Shown here: positions 35,073 through 46,500 of the stretch, in pieces | Layout: every line of letters begins with the position of its first letter | Position numbering within the stretch: position 1 is the stretch's first letter | Origin: Beta vulgaris subsp. vulgaris | Taxonomy: Eukaryota > Streptophyta > Magnoliopsida > Caryophyllales > Amaranthaceae | Direction: 5' to 3' | DNA: 64,000 nucleotides | NCBI RefSeq assembly: GCF_026745355.1 | Contig: NC_079205.1 | Span: 35,116,660 to 35,180,659 of the forward strand | Program-made: the position numbers and the translations under genes | The notes under the pieces: generated by a model | Told to the model about the DNA's origin: nothing | Seen by the model: the letters and a program-made list of their open reading frames with translations, nothing else | Databases searched by the model: none

Positions 35073-36745
35073 TGATAAGAGGTTTTAGTGTGTCGTTAAG
35101 GCACTAAGAACCGCTTTCCAAACAATATTTATAAGTCCTAACAAGCAATTACTAAGAGAATAGTAAGGGCAAGTCAAGGGTCGATCCACAGGGAAAATGG
35201 GATTGATTAAAGTCTATCAAGTCAGACTACCTAATTAAAGGTATTTGGGGGTTTGAAAGATGTTTGGTAACAATTAAGACTAACTAACAACTAGAACAAG
35301 CAAATTCAACGAGTTTAAATATCAAATAAAAGACACTAGAGTTAAGGTTACTAGTATGAATAAGAATAGCAATGATTGTTAATGCGATTGTGAGACGAAG
35401 ATGATTATGCAAGGTTTAGTTTCCCTCTAAATTACTTGAGTCCTCTCTCGAATGGTCCTCAAGAGTAATCACTTAATCAATCAACTAAATCCTCTCTCGA
35501 ATGGTCTTTAGTTAATTGATTAAGAGATTCAATAAGTTTGGAAAACCCCTAATGAAGGATCCCCTTAATTTCATCCAATATCTTGGTAGAAATTAAGTTG
35601 ATTCTTGGGGATGATAAAAGATTCAAAATCGATTTAAGAACTTTGAAATCAAAATACCAAAGTATAAATGTGATCAATATCTATCCTAAGGTTCAAAACA
35701 CCAAGATCAATGCATAAACTTCTCTAAACATCACAATCACATCAACACATATTTAAAACCCTAATTCATACTTTCACCCTAACCCTAGATTATGAAACTA
35801 CTCACTAATCATGGAGTTAAAGCAATTAAACAATAAATCTATGACTAATCTAAGGCTAAACATGATTAAGTAATGATTAAACTAATGTAAATCGAATTAT
35901 AAACTAAGAGAATGAAGATTTAAATAACAAAAGTAAGAACAAAACGAAAGAATGAAATAAAAACTAAAACTTTGAATTAATTGAATAAAAAGTACCTTAA
36001 TGTAATGAATCACAAACTATGATTAACAATTCTCAAATCTCAATCAAAATGACGTGTTTTCTCTCTAATACAAAACCCTAGAATGTTGTGTGAAAGATAG
36101 AATGAAAGCGTGAGTCTAAAACTATAAAAAGAAAATAGGGTTTAATGATCGATTTTATATTCCGGAACGCATGGTGCGGGCGCACCATAAGGAGGTGCGG
36201 GCGCACCATGCTTAGGTGCGGGCGCACCACATGTCAGGTGCGGGCGCACCTGAGTCTTCTGTCTCAAGCATGAAATCTCCCGTCAGATGGTGCGGGCGCA
36301 CAAATGGTCAGGTGTGAGCGCACCAGATATAGGTGCGGACGCAGGTGCGGGCGCACCTTGTGCTGGATGCGGGCGCACCTATGCGTTCTGTTGTTTGCTC
36401 CATAATTTGTCGATGGTGCGGGCGCACCATCATCTGCGGGGGACTCCAAACGCACCTCATGCTCCCTCACATCCTCTAGCTTGTTTCTTTAAGCCATGTC
36501 TCGCATTACTCGGCCCCGAAAAGGGTCATACCTGCAATAAAAACACGAGCAAACATGGTGAAAGCATATGTGCTAGAAATTCGATCAAAATAGATCGAAA
36601 ATCTAGCAAAATGTCACTATGATCAAGTATGATCAAGTGAATGAAATAGAAGGGAAAAGTGAGGAGAAAGAGGGAAGAAAGGGGAAAAAGGGAACCAAAA
36701 TAAGCCAAAAGGAAGCCATAAAGTGCGTTAGGAACGCACTTATCA
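35073..36745 (-). mobile_element. 5' LTR of the Athila-type element
   Basis: 1,673 bp, TGATAAG to TTATCA on the minus strand. Positions 36172-36440 hold about eight GGTGCGGGCGCACC palindromes or variants, close to the LTR's start (the likely promoter side). The rest is AT-rich and matches both the 3' LTR and the older LTR at 16942. Confidence 0.92.
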
Positions 36746-36750
36746 AATAT

Positions 36751-36864
36751 ATATAGTGTTTTATACATACCTATAACTAGTTATAAACTATTCTATCCTT
36801 TTACATATAACGTTATCTAATAATTAATTACTTTAGAAAATAAATCCAATACGATATCCTAACA
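36751..36864 (-). mobile_element. 5' part of split copia 5' LTR
   Basis: On the minus strand it begins TGTTAGGATATCG at 36864, a usual copia LTR start, and continues across the Athila-type insertion to 23897. Rejoined the LTR is only about 173 bp, plus one copy of AATAT at 36746-36750. Confidence 0.78.
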
Positions 36865-37389
36865 AACTGCCACTACTAAGCAGTTAAGTGATAAAGTACC
36901 AAATAAAATAAAATAAAATAAAAATGCCCATAGACATACTAGAGAATAGTTCTTTTTCTCCATCTTCTTCCTCTTCTAAATCTTCAATTACAGCATATAC
37001 TCTGTCCATCTTTTTTCAAGCCCTTACGCAATATCAACATAGGTAATTATAAAGCATACGTAAATTTTATTTCCCATATCCTCTGTACAAATCTAACGTC
37101 TAATATTATTTTTTGTGATTTTACGTATGAGAGCCAAGGATAAGTGAACCACCATAGAACTTCAAGAGCAAGCAAAAGCCGTAGCAAGTTCAATCAGGAT
37201 AAAGAAAAAGGTACATTCTTACAAAATCTATATTAAACTTTTGAGTAAACCAAATCAATGTATATTAAAATCGCAACCATAGTATGTACATACAATAAAG
37301 AGAAAACTACCAAAACTTGCACACATATCATAGAATAGATATTGACAATTACAATTTAAACTCATTGTTACTGCTTATACTTACAATAC
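36865..37389. other. intergenic, nothing recognised
   Basis: AT-rich; includes a short (AAAAT)n run near 36902-36926. No coding region or element ends seen. Confidence 0.4.
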
Positions 37390-37392
37390 TTA

Positions 37393-37852
37393 CGGGGTGT
37401 TTGGTTCACAAAATATAGGTATGAGGTATGGGTTTAGAATGTGCTAAACCCATACCTAGTGTTTGGTTAGTAAAATTTTGATTTTAAAACCAATACATAC
37501 TTGCTATAACTTTATTGGTTATTATTTGGATTATATGCTCTAATCTTCTAGTATTTTAAAATTTTACAATAATGATTTCGGATAATTAAAGAAGTCTAAA
37601 AACTGAAAAATTTTAGAATTACTTAATAGTATCACGGTTGAATAATTCAAAACAAGACATAAGATAAAATAAAATAATATTAATTTCATTCTTGATTCCA
37701 GAGACATTGTAAACCAAACACCAGGTATGGGGATCATTTTGATTCCAGAACTGAACCAAACACATGGTATTAGGAATCAAGTTCCAACCCCATACCACTC
37801 TTATTTGATTCCTGATTCCAAACCCATACCAACCTACGAACCAAACGCCCCC
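37393..37852. mobile_element. Tourist-like (PIF/Harbinger) MITE
   Basis: 460 bp with ends CGGGGTGTTTGGTTC and, reversed, GGGGGCGTTTGGTTCG, flanked by TTA (37390-37392 and 37853-37855), the classic Harbinger duplication. The region inside the ends (TATGGGTTTAG / CTAAACCCATACC) repeats in both orientations. No coding sequence. Confidence 0.8.
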
Positions 37853-37865
37853 TTAAAGTTTTAAT

Positions 37866-38211
37866 CTTATAATTCGTCCCAAAATATAGTTCCCATTTCC
37901 ATTTTGGATGTCCCAAAATATAGTTCCCATTTCCATATTTAGTTCCACATTTTTCCGTAATTTGTCTAGAAAAATCGTGTCCCATCATTTATTTTCTTCT
38001 TGAATTTTGTTTTTTCCTTTGTTTATCCAACCAAAATGTTACAATTAATGCTCTTTCATCAATTATTATCCATTCTCTCTCCTAAAATCATCTTTTCCCA
38101 TACAACATTTATTTAAATAAACAAAAAATATTTGTTATCCCTCTTATATTCTATTTGCATAAATTGCCGTGAAAAAAGGGAAATGAGAACTAGATTTTGG
38201 GACTGATGGAG
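37866..38211. mobile_element. Stowaway-like MITE, left end degraded
   Basis: The right end reads CAAAATCTAGTTCTCATTT on the reverse strand, inverted to the left CCCAAAATATAGTTCCCATTT (37880-37900, repeated once at 37911). A TA follows at 38212. The first bases of the left terminus, expected as CTCCCTCCGT, are lost next to the neighbouring MITE. Confidence 0.6.
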
Positions 38212-38357
38212 TACATCGATTAAATTTGAGTCATGACACTGTTAATTAGTAAAGTAAACTTGGTTATAAGAAAGAAATTCTTCTTCCTTTTCATTATCTC
38301 CATCCAGTCTGATCCCCAACCAAAAAAAAATGCAAGTCTTATCACTAGAGGAAAAAA

Positions 38358-38660
38358 ACAGAAGGGCTGCGCAAGAAGGGCTGCGCTTTTGATAAAAGCG
38401 CAGCCCTATTTAGGAAGGGCTGCGCTTTTCTGGAAAAGCGCAGCCCTACAAAGCTGAAGGGCTGCGCTTTTTTAAAAAGCGCAGCCCTACCTTAGGAAGG
38501 GCTGCGCTTTTTAAAAAAGCGCAGCTCTTCCTAAGGTGAAGGGCTGCGCCTTTTTAAAAAGCGCAACCCTTCACCTTAGGAAGGGCTGCGCTTTTTAAAA
38601 AGCGCAGCCCTTCCTAAGGTAGGGCTGCGCTTTTTTCGAACTCGCGCAGCCCTACTGGCT
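38358..38660. repeat. left subterminal palindrome array
   Basis: Seven inverted GGGCTGCGCTTTTT / AAAAAGCGCAGCCC pairs, each able to form a hairpin of 12-16 base pairs. Such subterminal motifs bind the element-encoded transposition protein in known CACTA elements. The same unit recurs at 47970-48310, 10820-11140 and 9725-10025. Confidence 0.92.
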
Positions 38661-38924
38661 GCTTCTTTTAATTTTTTTCGATACAACCTATGCGCGCCTA
38701 ATTACTCCTTCATTCCCACTTTCACTACTTCTTACCCCAAGTAGTTGTGCGAAAATAGCGAGCACCACCACCTTCACTACTTCCCCTCTTTCTCTTCGAG
38801 TGTTGCACCACCACCACCACCACCACTTTGCTGCCCTAATTCGAGCACCACCACCCCCTTCGCGCACCACATTTCGCGCACCACCACCCCTTTCGCGCAC
38901 CACCACCCCCAATTCGCACACCAC

Positions 38925-39045
38925 CTTGCGCAACACCCCCCTTGCGCACCACCCCCTTGCGCACCACCCCCTTGCGCACCACCCCCTTGCGCACCACCCC
39001 CTTGCGCACCATCCCCTTGCGCACCACCACCTTGCGCACCACAAT
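38925..39045. repeat. 16-bp minisatellite in the transposase leader
   Basis: About eight tandem copies of CTTGCGCACCACCCCC, with looser GCGCACCACC copies back to 38850. It lies between the palindrome array and the transposase gene, in presumed promoter or leader sequence. All frames across it give repetitive peptides that are not genes. Confidence 0.88.
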
Positions 39046-39914
39046 TCACTTCTTAGTTTCTTCTCTTCTCTTCTCTTCTATTTTCTTCTTTTCTCCACCA
39101 TTTGAGTGGTTAATTAGGTATGGATTAATTTTGTTTTTAAGTTACTTTTGTTTTGTTAATTGAATTAAATGGTTAATGTGCAATGTGGGTTTTGTCAATT
39201 GTAGGAAGAAGAGGCTAAGGAAGGCAAGTAAAGTTCCAAGTATCTCTTTTCTCTTCATTGCTCGTCGTTGGTGTTAAGAGGTAACTACTTTAACATGTAG
39301 ACAAAGTTGATAATTTATTGAATGTATATGTATTTTTTTTAATGAATATATAATATATTATTTGTTGATATGAGATTGTATGAAAACGCAATGTGATTTT
39401 GCTATATATATGAAAATATATAACTAGTTGTTTGAATCATCATCATATATGCCTAGATACCCGTTCAAGACTTACTCATTAGGGGTAAGTCTTGAATAGC
39501 CCCGGTTTGGGACTGTTCTTGGACGTTTGATCTCACTTAGGTGGTGAATGTGTGTCTTCTTTTCAATTCTGAGGAAATCTTGGCTTATCGTTTCGCTACA
39601 TTGTTCTCTGGGTACATATGTAGATAAGCAATTATCTACATTGTGTACTTGGAGAACTGTAGGGAAATGCTGCCGGATTTTCCTTAGAATTGGAAAGTTG
39701 GCATATATTCACTAGTGAGATTAGACGTCCAAGGATGGGTTAGGTTGGAGTGATAAGGACCTTTGACTGCATGCATACAATTGAACATGTGACTATCTTA
39801 GCTTGTTGTATACGTGTGTGATTTGAATATGTGAGTGTATGTGTACTTTAATAATGATTGATGCATTATAATGAATGTTGTGTTTAATTATTAGAGGTGG
39901 TCTTCTTGAATGAG

Positions 39915-42900
39915 ATGGATCATACTTGGATGTATGGTAGTCGTGAATCGATTGAGTTTGTGAATGGGGTCTTGGAATTCTGTAGAAGTGCATTAGAATA
40001 TCAAACATCCTCTGGAGCAGTCGACTTTTATTGTCCTTGTTTGGATTGTAGAAATGTGAGCAAGGTTAGTAGTATACATGTGGTTAGGGAGCATGTATTT
40101 CGCCGTGGATTTAGGCCTCAATACCATGTATGGATTTGGCATGGTGAGCAGGGGAGGTATATGGGAAGCTCTGGATTAAAGAATGATGTATGTGAAGAAA
40201 AAAAGAAGGATGATGATGAGTTAGGGGATGAGAATTTGGATGATGAATTTGGAGATGATGATAGGGATCGGGTAGACGAGATGATACACGAGGTTGAAGA
40301 TCAGTCGTGTAGACGACCTCGTATTTTTGAGTCTATGTCTAAGGCTGCTGAAAAGCCGTTGTATCCAGGTTGTACAAAGTACACCAAACTTTCTGCGGTG
40401 GTAACACTGTTCAACATTAAGTCGAACGCTGGTTGGACGGACTCTAGTTTCACATCATTGTTGGAAGTTTTAGCTGAGATGCTCCCTGAAGGAAATGAAC
40501 TGCCAAAGTCGTACTATTATGCGAAGAAGTTGATGTGTCCTTTGGGTTTAGAGTACGAGCGGATACATGCTTGTCCTAACGATTGTGTGCTTTATCGTAA
40601 TGAGTATGAGCATTTACATGAGTGTCCACGTTGTGGATTGTCGAGGTACAAGCGTGAAGGAGCTGGAGGTAGTGAAGGACCACCAGCCAAGGTGTTGTGG
40701 TATCTACCCATAATACCTAGATTTAAGCGCATGTTCTCAATGAAAGGAGATGTGAAGAATTTGAGGTGGCATGCAGATCGTAGGAAGAAAGACGGTCTGC
40801 TCAAGCATCCGGCAGATTCGCCTGAGTGGAAAACTATTGACAGGGTGCATAAGTCATTTGGTAATGAGGATAGGAATCTGAGGCTTGGATTATGTACGGA
40901 TGGCATGAACCCTTTTGGCAATCTCAGCTCGCAGCATAGCACATGGCCAGTAGTTTTAGTGGTTAATAACTTGCCTCCTTGGTTGTGCATGAAACGCAAG
41001 TACATGATGTTGTCGCTTCTTATATCGGGGCCCAAACAACCTGGAAATGACATAGATGTATACCTTCAGCCGCTTGTTGAAGATTTACAGAAGATGTGGA
41101 ACGAAGGAGTGTTAGTATTTGATGCGTATGCTAATGAGATGTTCACTCTGCGTGCCATGCTTTTTTGTACTATGAACGATTATCCAGCTTATGGGAACTT
41201 ATCTGGGTATAAGACTAAAGGAAAACAACCTTGCCCGATTTGTTTAGATGACATGAAATCTACACACCTTAAGGGCTGCAAACATGTGTATATGCGCACA
41301 CGAAGGCTCCTCAGCCGCGACCATCCCTATCGGTTTAAGAAGAAGGCATTCGATGGGACGGTTGAGAGAAGAAGTTGCTCATAGACCATTAACTGGTACT
41401 GAAGTTTATAATCAGGTGAAGGGCATTGAAACAGTCTTTGGTAAACCTGCTAGTGAGGTTGATAGACCTACAGGATTATGGAAAAAACAGTCCATTTTTT
41501 GGAAACTCCCATATTGGAAAGATCTAAAGGTCAGACATTGTTTGGATGTCATGCACATAGAGAAGAATGTTTGTGAAGCTATTATCGCGACACTTATGAA
41601 TATTCCGGGTAAGACAAAAGATGTTAAGGCGTCACGACTTTACTTGGAACAAGAGGGGATTCGACCAGAGTTGTGGGCTCAGAAAAGGGACGGAAGAAAG
41701 AAGAAAAGAGGGGAGGAAAGGGTTGATGATGATGAAACACAGAAAAGTAAAAAGGTGGAGGATTCGGAGAGGAATTATTTGCCACCAGCTTGCTACACAA
41801 TGTCGCGTGCAGAGAAACGGATTTTTTGCGAGTCATTGTATGGCATTAAGGTCCCTACTGGCTACTCATCGAATATGAAGCGCTTTGTTACCTTAAATGG
41901 TGAGTTGAAGTTATCGAGTATGAAATCGCACGATTGTCATGTCATGATGCAAGTATTCTTACCGATTGCAATTCGTGGGATACATCCAAAGCATGTGAGG
42001 CACACCATTACAGAACTGTGTTCATTTTTTCATTCAATCTGCAGCAAAGTCCTAGACCCGTTGACCCTCGATTCCTTGCAGACTAGAGTAGTTGAAACTC
42101 TATGCAAATTTGAGATGTATTTCCCCCCCTGCATTCTTTGACATTATGGTCCATCTCATTGTCCATCTAGTTCGAGAAATTAAGATGTGTGGTCCAGTGT
42201 TTTTGAGGTGGTGCTATCCTTTTGAGAGATATATGGGAACTTTGAAAGATAAAGTTCGTAATCCTGCACAACCAGAAGGTAGTATAATTCAAGGGATTGT
42301 GGGTGAAGAGATCAGTAATTTTGTGGCTGAGTATTTTGCTAGTGTTGATCCTGTTGGACTTCCGACATCCCGACACGAGGGCAGACTTGAGGGCAAGGGT
42401 ACAATTGGTTCAAAATTGATCACACCTTCCGTAGAAAAGCGTAAACAAGCTCACTTGTTTGTATTGCATCACGTACCAGATGTCCATCCTTATTTAAGTG
42501 AACATATGGAGGAATTACGTGTTAGCAATCCTGGAAAAGGAGTGAGGGCATTGACGCAAATGCATAACAAGACTTTCATTGATTAGTTTCATAAACGAGT
42601 ACTCAATGATTTGGATGAAAGTGTTCCTGAAACAGTCAAGTGGTTAGCATTTGGTCCTCGTGAAGCTGTACGCTCTTATGAGGGTTATGATATTAAGGGG
42701 TATACTTTTTGGACTGAACGTCAAGATCTCAAGTCAAAATCGCAACAAAATAGTGGTGTTTCACTTGTGGCGTCGTCTACACAATATGCAAGCTCGAAAG
42801 ATAAGTCGCCTGTACATGCTGAAAGCAACTACTATGGGCGAATACAAGAAATCTGGGAGCTGGACTACTGTACTTTTAATATTTGCCTCTTGTGTTGCAC

Positions 42901-43453
42901 GTGGGTTGACAATAATCGCCGTTGTGTAAGAAACGATGATCCTTGCGGTTTCACCCTTATTGACCTTAGTCGTTTACGTGAAACTGAGGAGCCATTTGTA
43001 ATTGCATCACAAGTGAAGCAAGTATTTTTTGTAACTGATCCTGCTGATCATAAGTGGTCAATTGTTGTACCTGGTAAAAGGAGTATCCTCGGTATTGGTG
43101 ATGTTGATAATGAGGAAGAATATGATGCATTTGAGGACCTCCCCCTCCTCCCCCCCCTGCCCCCCTTCCCCCCTGCAGACCCCCCCACACCCCCCTGCCC
43201 CCCCCCCTTCCCCCCCCTGCAGACCCCCCAACCCCCCCTGCCCCCCCCTTCCCCCACCTGCAGACCCCCCACACTCCCCCCCTGCCCCCCTTCCCCCCTG
43301 CAGACCCACACCCCCCCGCCCCCCCTGCCCCCCCCCCCCTTCCCCCCTGCAGACCCCCCACACCCCTCCCCCTGCCCCCTTCCCCCCCCTGCAGACCCCC
43401 CACACCCCCCCCTGCCCCCCCTTCCCCCCCTGCAGACCCCCCCACCATACTAG
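39915..43453 (+). pseudogene. TNP2-like CACTA transposase with two frameshifts and a stop
   Basis: Start MDHTWMYGSRES at 39915; an AG acceptor at 39893-39894 suggests an upstream leader intron. Domains in order: Transpos_assoc (39924-40160, FYCPCLDC); an acidic linker; Transposase_21 (about 40680-41600) with LGLCTDGMNPFG, DVYLQPLVEDL, CPICLDDM and LDVMHIEKNVCE; DUF4218-like (41790-42300, YFPP...MVHLIVHLVREIKMCGP); DUF4216-like (42650-43100, YYGRIQEIWELDY, FVIASQVKQVFFVTDP). The frame shifts near 41369, again in a seven-C run at 42124-42130, and a TAG interrupts at 42584-42586. The end runs into a C-rich array. Expected role: cutting and joining element ends. Not functional as read. Confidence 0.93.
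43140..43445 (+). repeat. C-rich minisatellite at the end of the transposase gene
   Basis: About seven units of roughly 40 bp, each C runs broken by TGCAGA (PstI-like CTGCAG) and ACACC, for example CCCTGCAGACCCCCCACACC. In frame it encodes Pro-rich sequence, but C-run lengths vary, so the frame is not kept. The other strand is G-rich and could form quadruplexes. It interrupts otherwise ordinary coding sequence after the DUF4216-like region. Confidence 0.9.
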
Positions 43454-43516
43454 TTACATTTTTAATTTGCCAAATTTTTTTTAATTAATTCGTATGTTTT
43501 TTACCATTTCAGGGAC

Positions 43517-46500
43517 ATGGAGGATGTGCATACGGATACGAGTGCGGAACACACTACCGAGGATGAGTGTTTCGATCACAAAAAGGAACAACGGCAAATG
43601 GTTATGGCTCGCCGTGAAGAAAAAGGTATACAAACGTCAATTGCAAGTAAGAACTTGCAGACGAAAAAGAGGAAAGGAAGGGGACCTACAAAGTCACAGG
43701 GAAACCCACCCTAATGACTTTGGAGTACGATCACTTGGGGCAACCTTGTGGAAAATGGCGTCAAAAGTATGCCATGCAAATTGGGATTTGCATGCATAAG
43801 CTCTCCATTCTCCACTCATGGAAAGAGGTCCCCGAGTCTTTGAAGAAGATGATTTGGGAAGATACTATGGTAAGATTCGCGTATAATTATTTAGAATTTT
43901 AACACTTTGGTTAAATATACTATGTAATATTGAGTAATTTGTGAAATGCGTTCTTTGTAGAATCAATTCAATATTCCAAACGATGAAGCGAAGAAGAATC
44001 TGTTTCTATCCGCAGTTGCCCAAAGGTTCCGAGACTTCAAGGCCAAGCTAGTGTCGGGGTGGATCACGAAGCGGAGAAAAGTCGGGGGAACAAAGAAGAA
44101 GAAAATCTACGACGGGGAAGCAACACCTTCTTCTGAGGCTTCACATGACACATCATTCGAGGATCCCTCCAAGCTTCCATATCAGATATGAAGGCATATC
44201 ACAGCTGAGCAGTGGCATGCATTTGTTGCACAAAAAACAACTACCCCAGAAGTTGTTGTAAGAATTTTTTACTAGCAAAGATTTAATACTTCAGATCCAA
44301 TATTATATAACACCATATCTAACCTTTGTTTATATTGTGTGTTTCAGGCAATTCGTGAGAAAAATAGCGCGAATGCAAAATCTAGGAAGCACTACCACCA
44401 TCTGGGTGCTCAGTCGTATGGTCAGGCGAGAGAATCGTGGATGTATGACCATTACCCCACGATTGCGTCGACCACGACGCAATCGGGCACTAGCTCTACG
44501 ACGACAGTTGCACAGCGGCAACCAGATAGAGTGCTCGATTGGTGGTGTTCCATGCATGGGGTTGATGCAAAGGGACAGAGAATCATACCTGATCCCGGAA
44601 CAAAACAGATAGCTAATGCCATTGTAAGTACATATTATAAGTTATTGATAAGGTTTACATAATAATATAACTTCTGCGCTCACGAGTATTTCTCTCTTAT
44701 CATTTATGCAGATTGGCTTGAAGGAAAAGGAGGCAGCTGGTGAGTTCACTCCTAGAGGACAAGTTGATGCCTTACACGAGACTCTAGGACGGGACCAGTA
44801 TGGACGTGTGAGGGGCGTAGGAGGTGTCCGCCTCGGGGTGAGAAAGGTGTATGGTGATCAATACACCTCTACGTCTAGATCCACTACCTCCAGTGTCAAT
44901 TCATCATCTTCCATAGATGTGGAGGCTATGAAAGCCGAACTTCGGGAGGAGCTCAGAGCGGAGATGACTCAGAATTTCAACGCCATTTTGGCGCAGATGG
45001 GCTTACCGACTTTTGGTGCTTTCACGCAGGGCAATGTTCCTATGCAGCCTGTTCCTACGCAGCCTCGTCCACAACCGGAGTTAACGGTAATTGTTTAATA
45101 TCACAACTATTGTTCTTAAATATGTTGTTTCATAGACTAACCTTGAATAGAGTTTTTTTTTAAAGGAAGAGACACCATGTGAGCTATGTAATCAAGGAGA
45201 TGGTCATGGTAGATTCATTATCGTGGCTTATGGATCTGTACAGCCCCCTAGGGACCGGCCACTATTGCACAACCAGCCAGTAGCTGATTTTCACTATGTG
45301 GTCAGCGTTGAAGACATTGTGACCGGTTTTGAAGCATTTCCTCTTCCGCTGCCAAATGCAGGAGTTGGTCTACAGTTATTGTCTGATTCCATTGGCAGTT
45401 ATATTCTATGGCCGCGTGCATTGGTGCGGTTAGCATATCAGGTACAATCTCTAACATAAGTTATATACATAGTTTTCTTTTATAGTTCCTATATATGATT
45501 GTCAGTAATATCTTTTAATTTAACTAATTACTAGGGTTCGGGGAAGGCCGACAGGAAGGGAAAGAAGGTAGCTTCACCTCAGGGAGGCCGACGTGCCCAA
45601 GTGGGAACGAATTCTTCGGCAAAGTATCCACTCATTACGGATATGGAGGTGGTGCAACGCCTTACTAAACCGTGCTTCTGGCTACATGAGTGCATTAGTG
45701 ATGCAGCCGATGGAGCAATGATTGAGATTAAGTTGTCGCACCACCAATTCCACTACATTGATGAGGAAACATCGACCTTCATTTCTAAGGATGATATTAA
45801 AGAATTCTTACTTGGGGAAGAGTTGAATGTTTCCATGATACAAACATTCATGAGGTAATACTTTATTAATTAAGTAGTATTCAATCCAACTAATAATAAC
45901 TTCCATAATAAGTAAGTTTTATTTTTATCAATATGAATTCTCAGGCTATTATACAATGATGTGAGGCGATCTAGTCAGCCAATCTTTGGTTGGTTATGTC
46001 CAAGCTTTGTACGAGATGACAGTTGCGTACAAAACGAAAAATAGGTGAAAGTATATCTCAAGGATTCTTTGAACGCATGTTCTCGTCTTGGATATAAGAT
46101 CGTTCTTCTTCCTTACATTGAATCGTATGCTTCTTAAACTGACTTTTTAATTAATTAAATTGACCTATTAGTTGTTCTACGGTAACAATAACATTATTTT
46201 ATTGTTGTAGGCACCATTGGACACTCATTGCAATATGTGTGTCAAGTAACGAAGTCTACCACTTTGATTCTTTGCGTAAAGGAACAATACGGTCCTTACT
46301 AGTCAAATCATTGTTAAATAGGTAGCCTAATTGAAACTATATATGCACACTTAGCTTATTAAATATTAAATGTACATCTAATCTTATAATAATGTGTATT
46401 GATGTAGTGTGATGAAGAAGATTAGTTCATCTGGACTTCGACAAGGAAAAGCTCCTGTTTGGTATTTAGTCGAGGTAACATGTAATATTTTTTGCATCCT

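Larger units (their letters stand above)
23956..36745 (-). mobile_element. complete Athila-type Ty3/gypsy retrotransposon, 12.79 kb
   Basis: Both LTRs start TGATAAG and end TTATCA on the minus strand and are flanked by AATAT (23951-23955 and 36746-36750). Order on the minus strand: 5' LTR, tRNA-Asp primer site, gag, protease, RT, RNase H, integrase, spacer with GC palindromes, third ORF, spacer, polypurine tract (GCTTGGGGGAGTT, near 24885-24897), 3' LTR. This third ORF after integrase is typical of the Athila lineage. Every coding region has frameshifts or stops, so the copy is dead, though its LTR ends and target duplication are preserved. It landed inside a copia LTR. Confidence 0.93.

Noticed and set aside
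38688..39163. Several overlapping open frames of 70-118 codons on both strands
   Set aside because: They are translations of the 16-bp GCGCACC minisatellite in the CACTA leader; all six frames stay open because of the repeat.
42966..43448. Gly-rich frames opposite the transposase
   Set aside because: Antisense shadows of the C-rich minisatellite.
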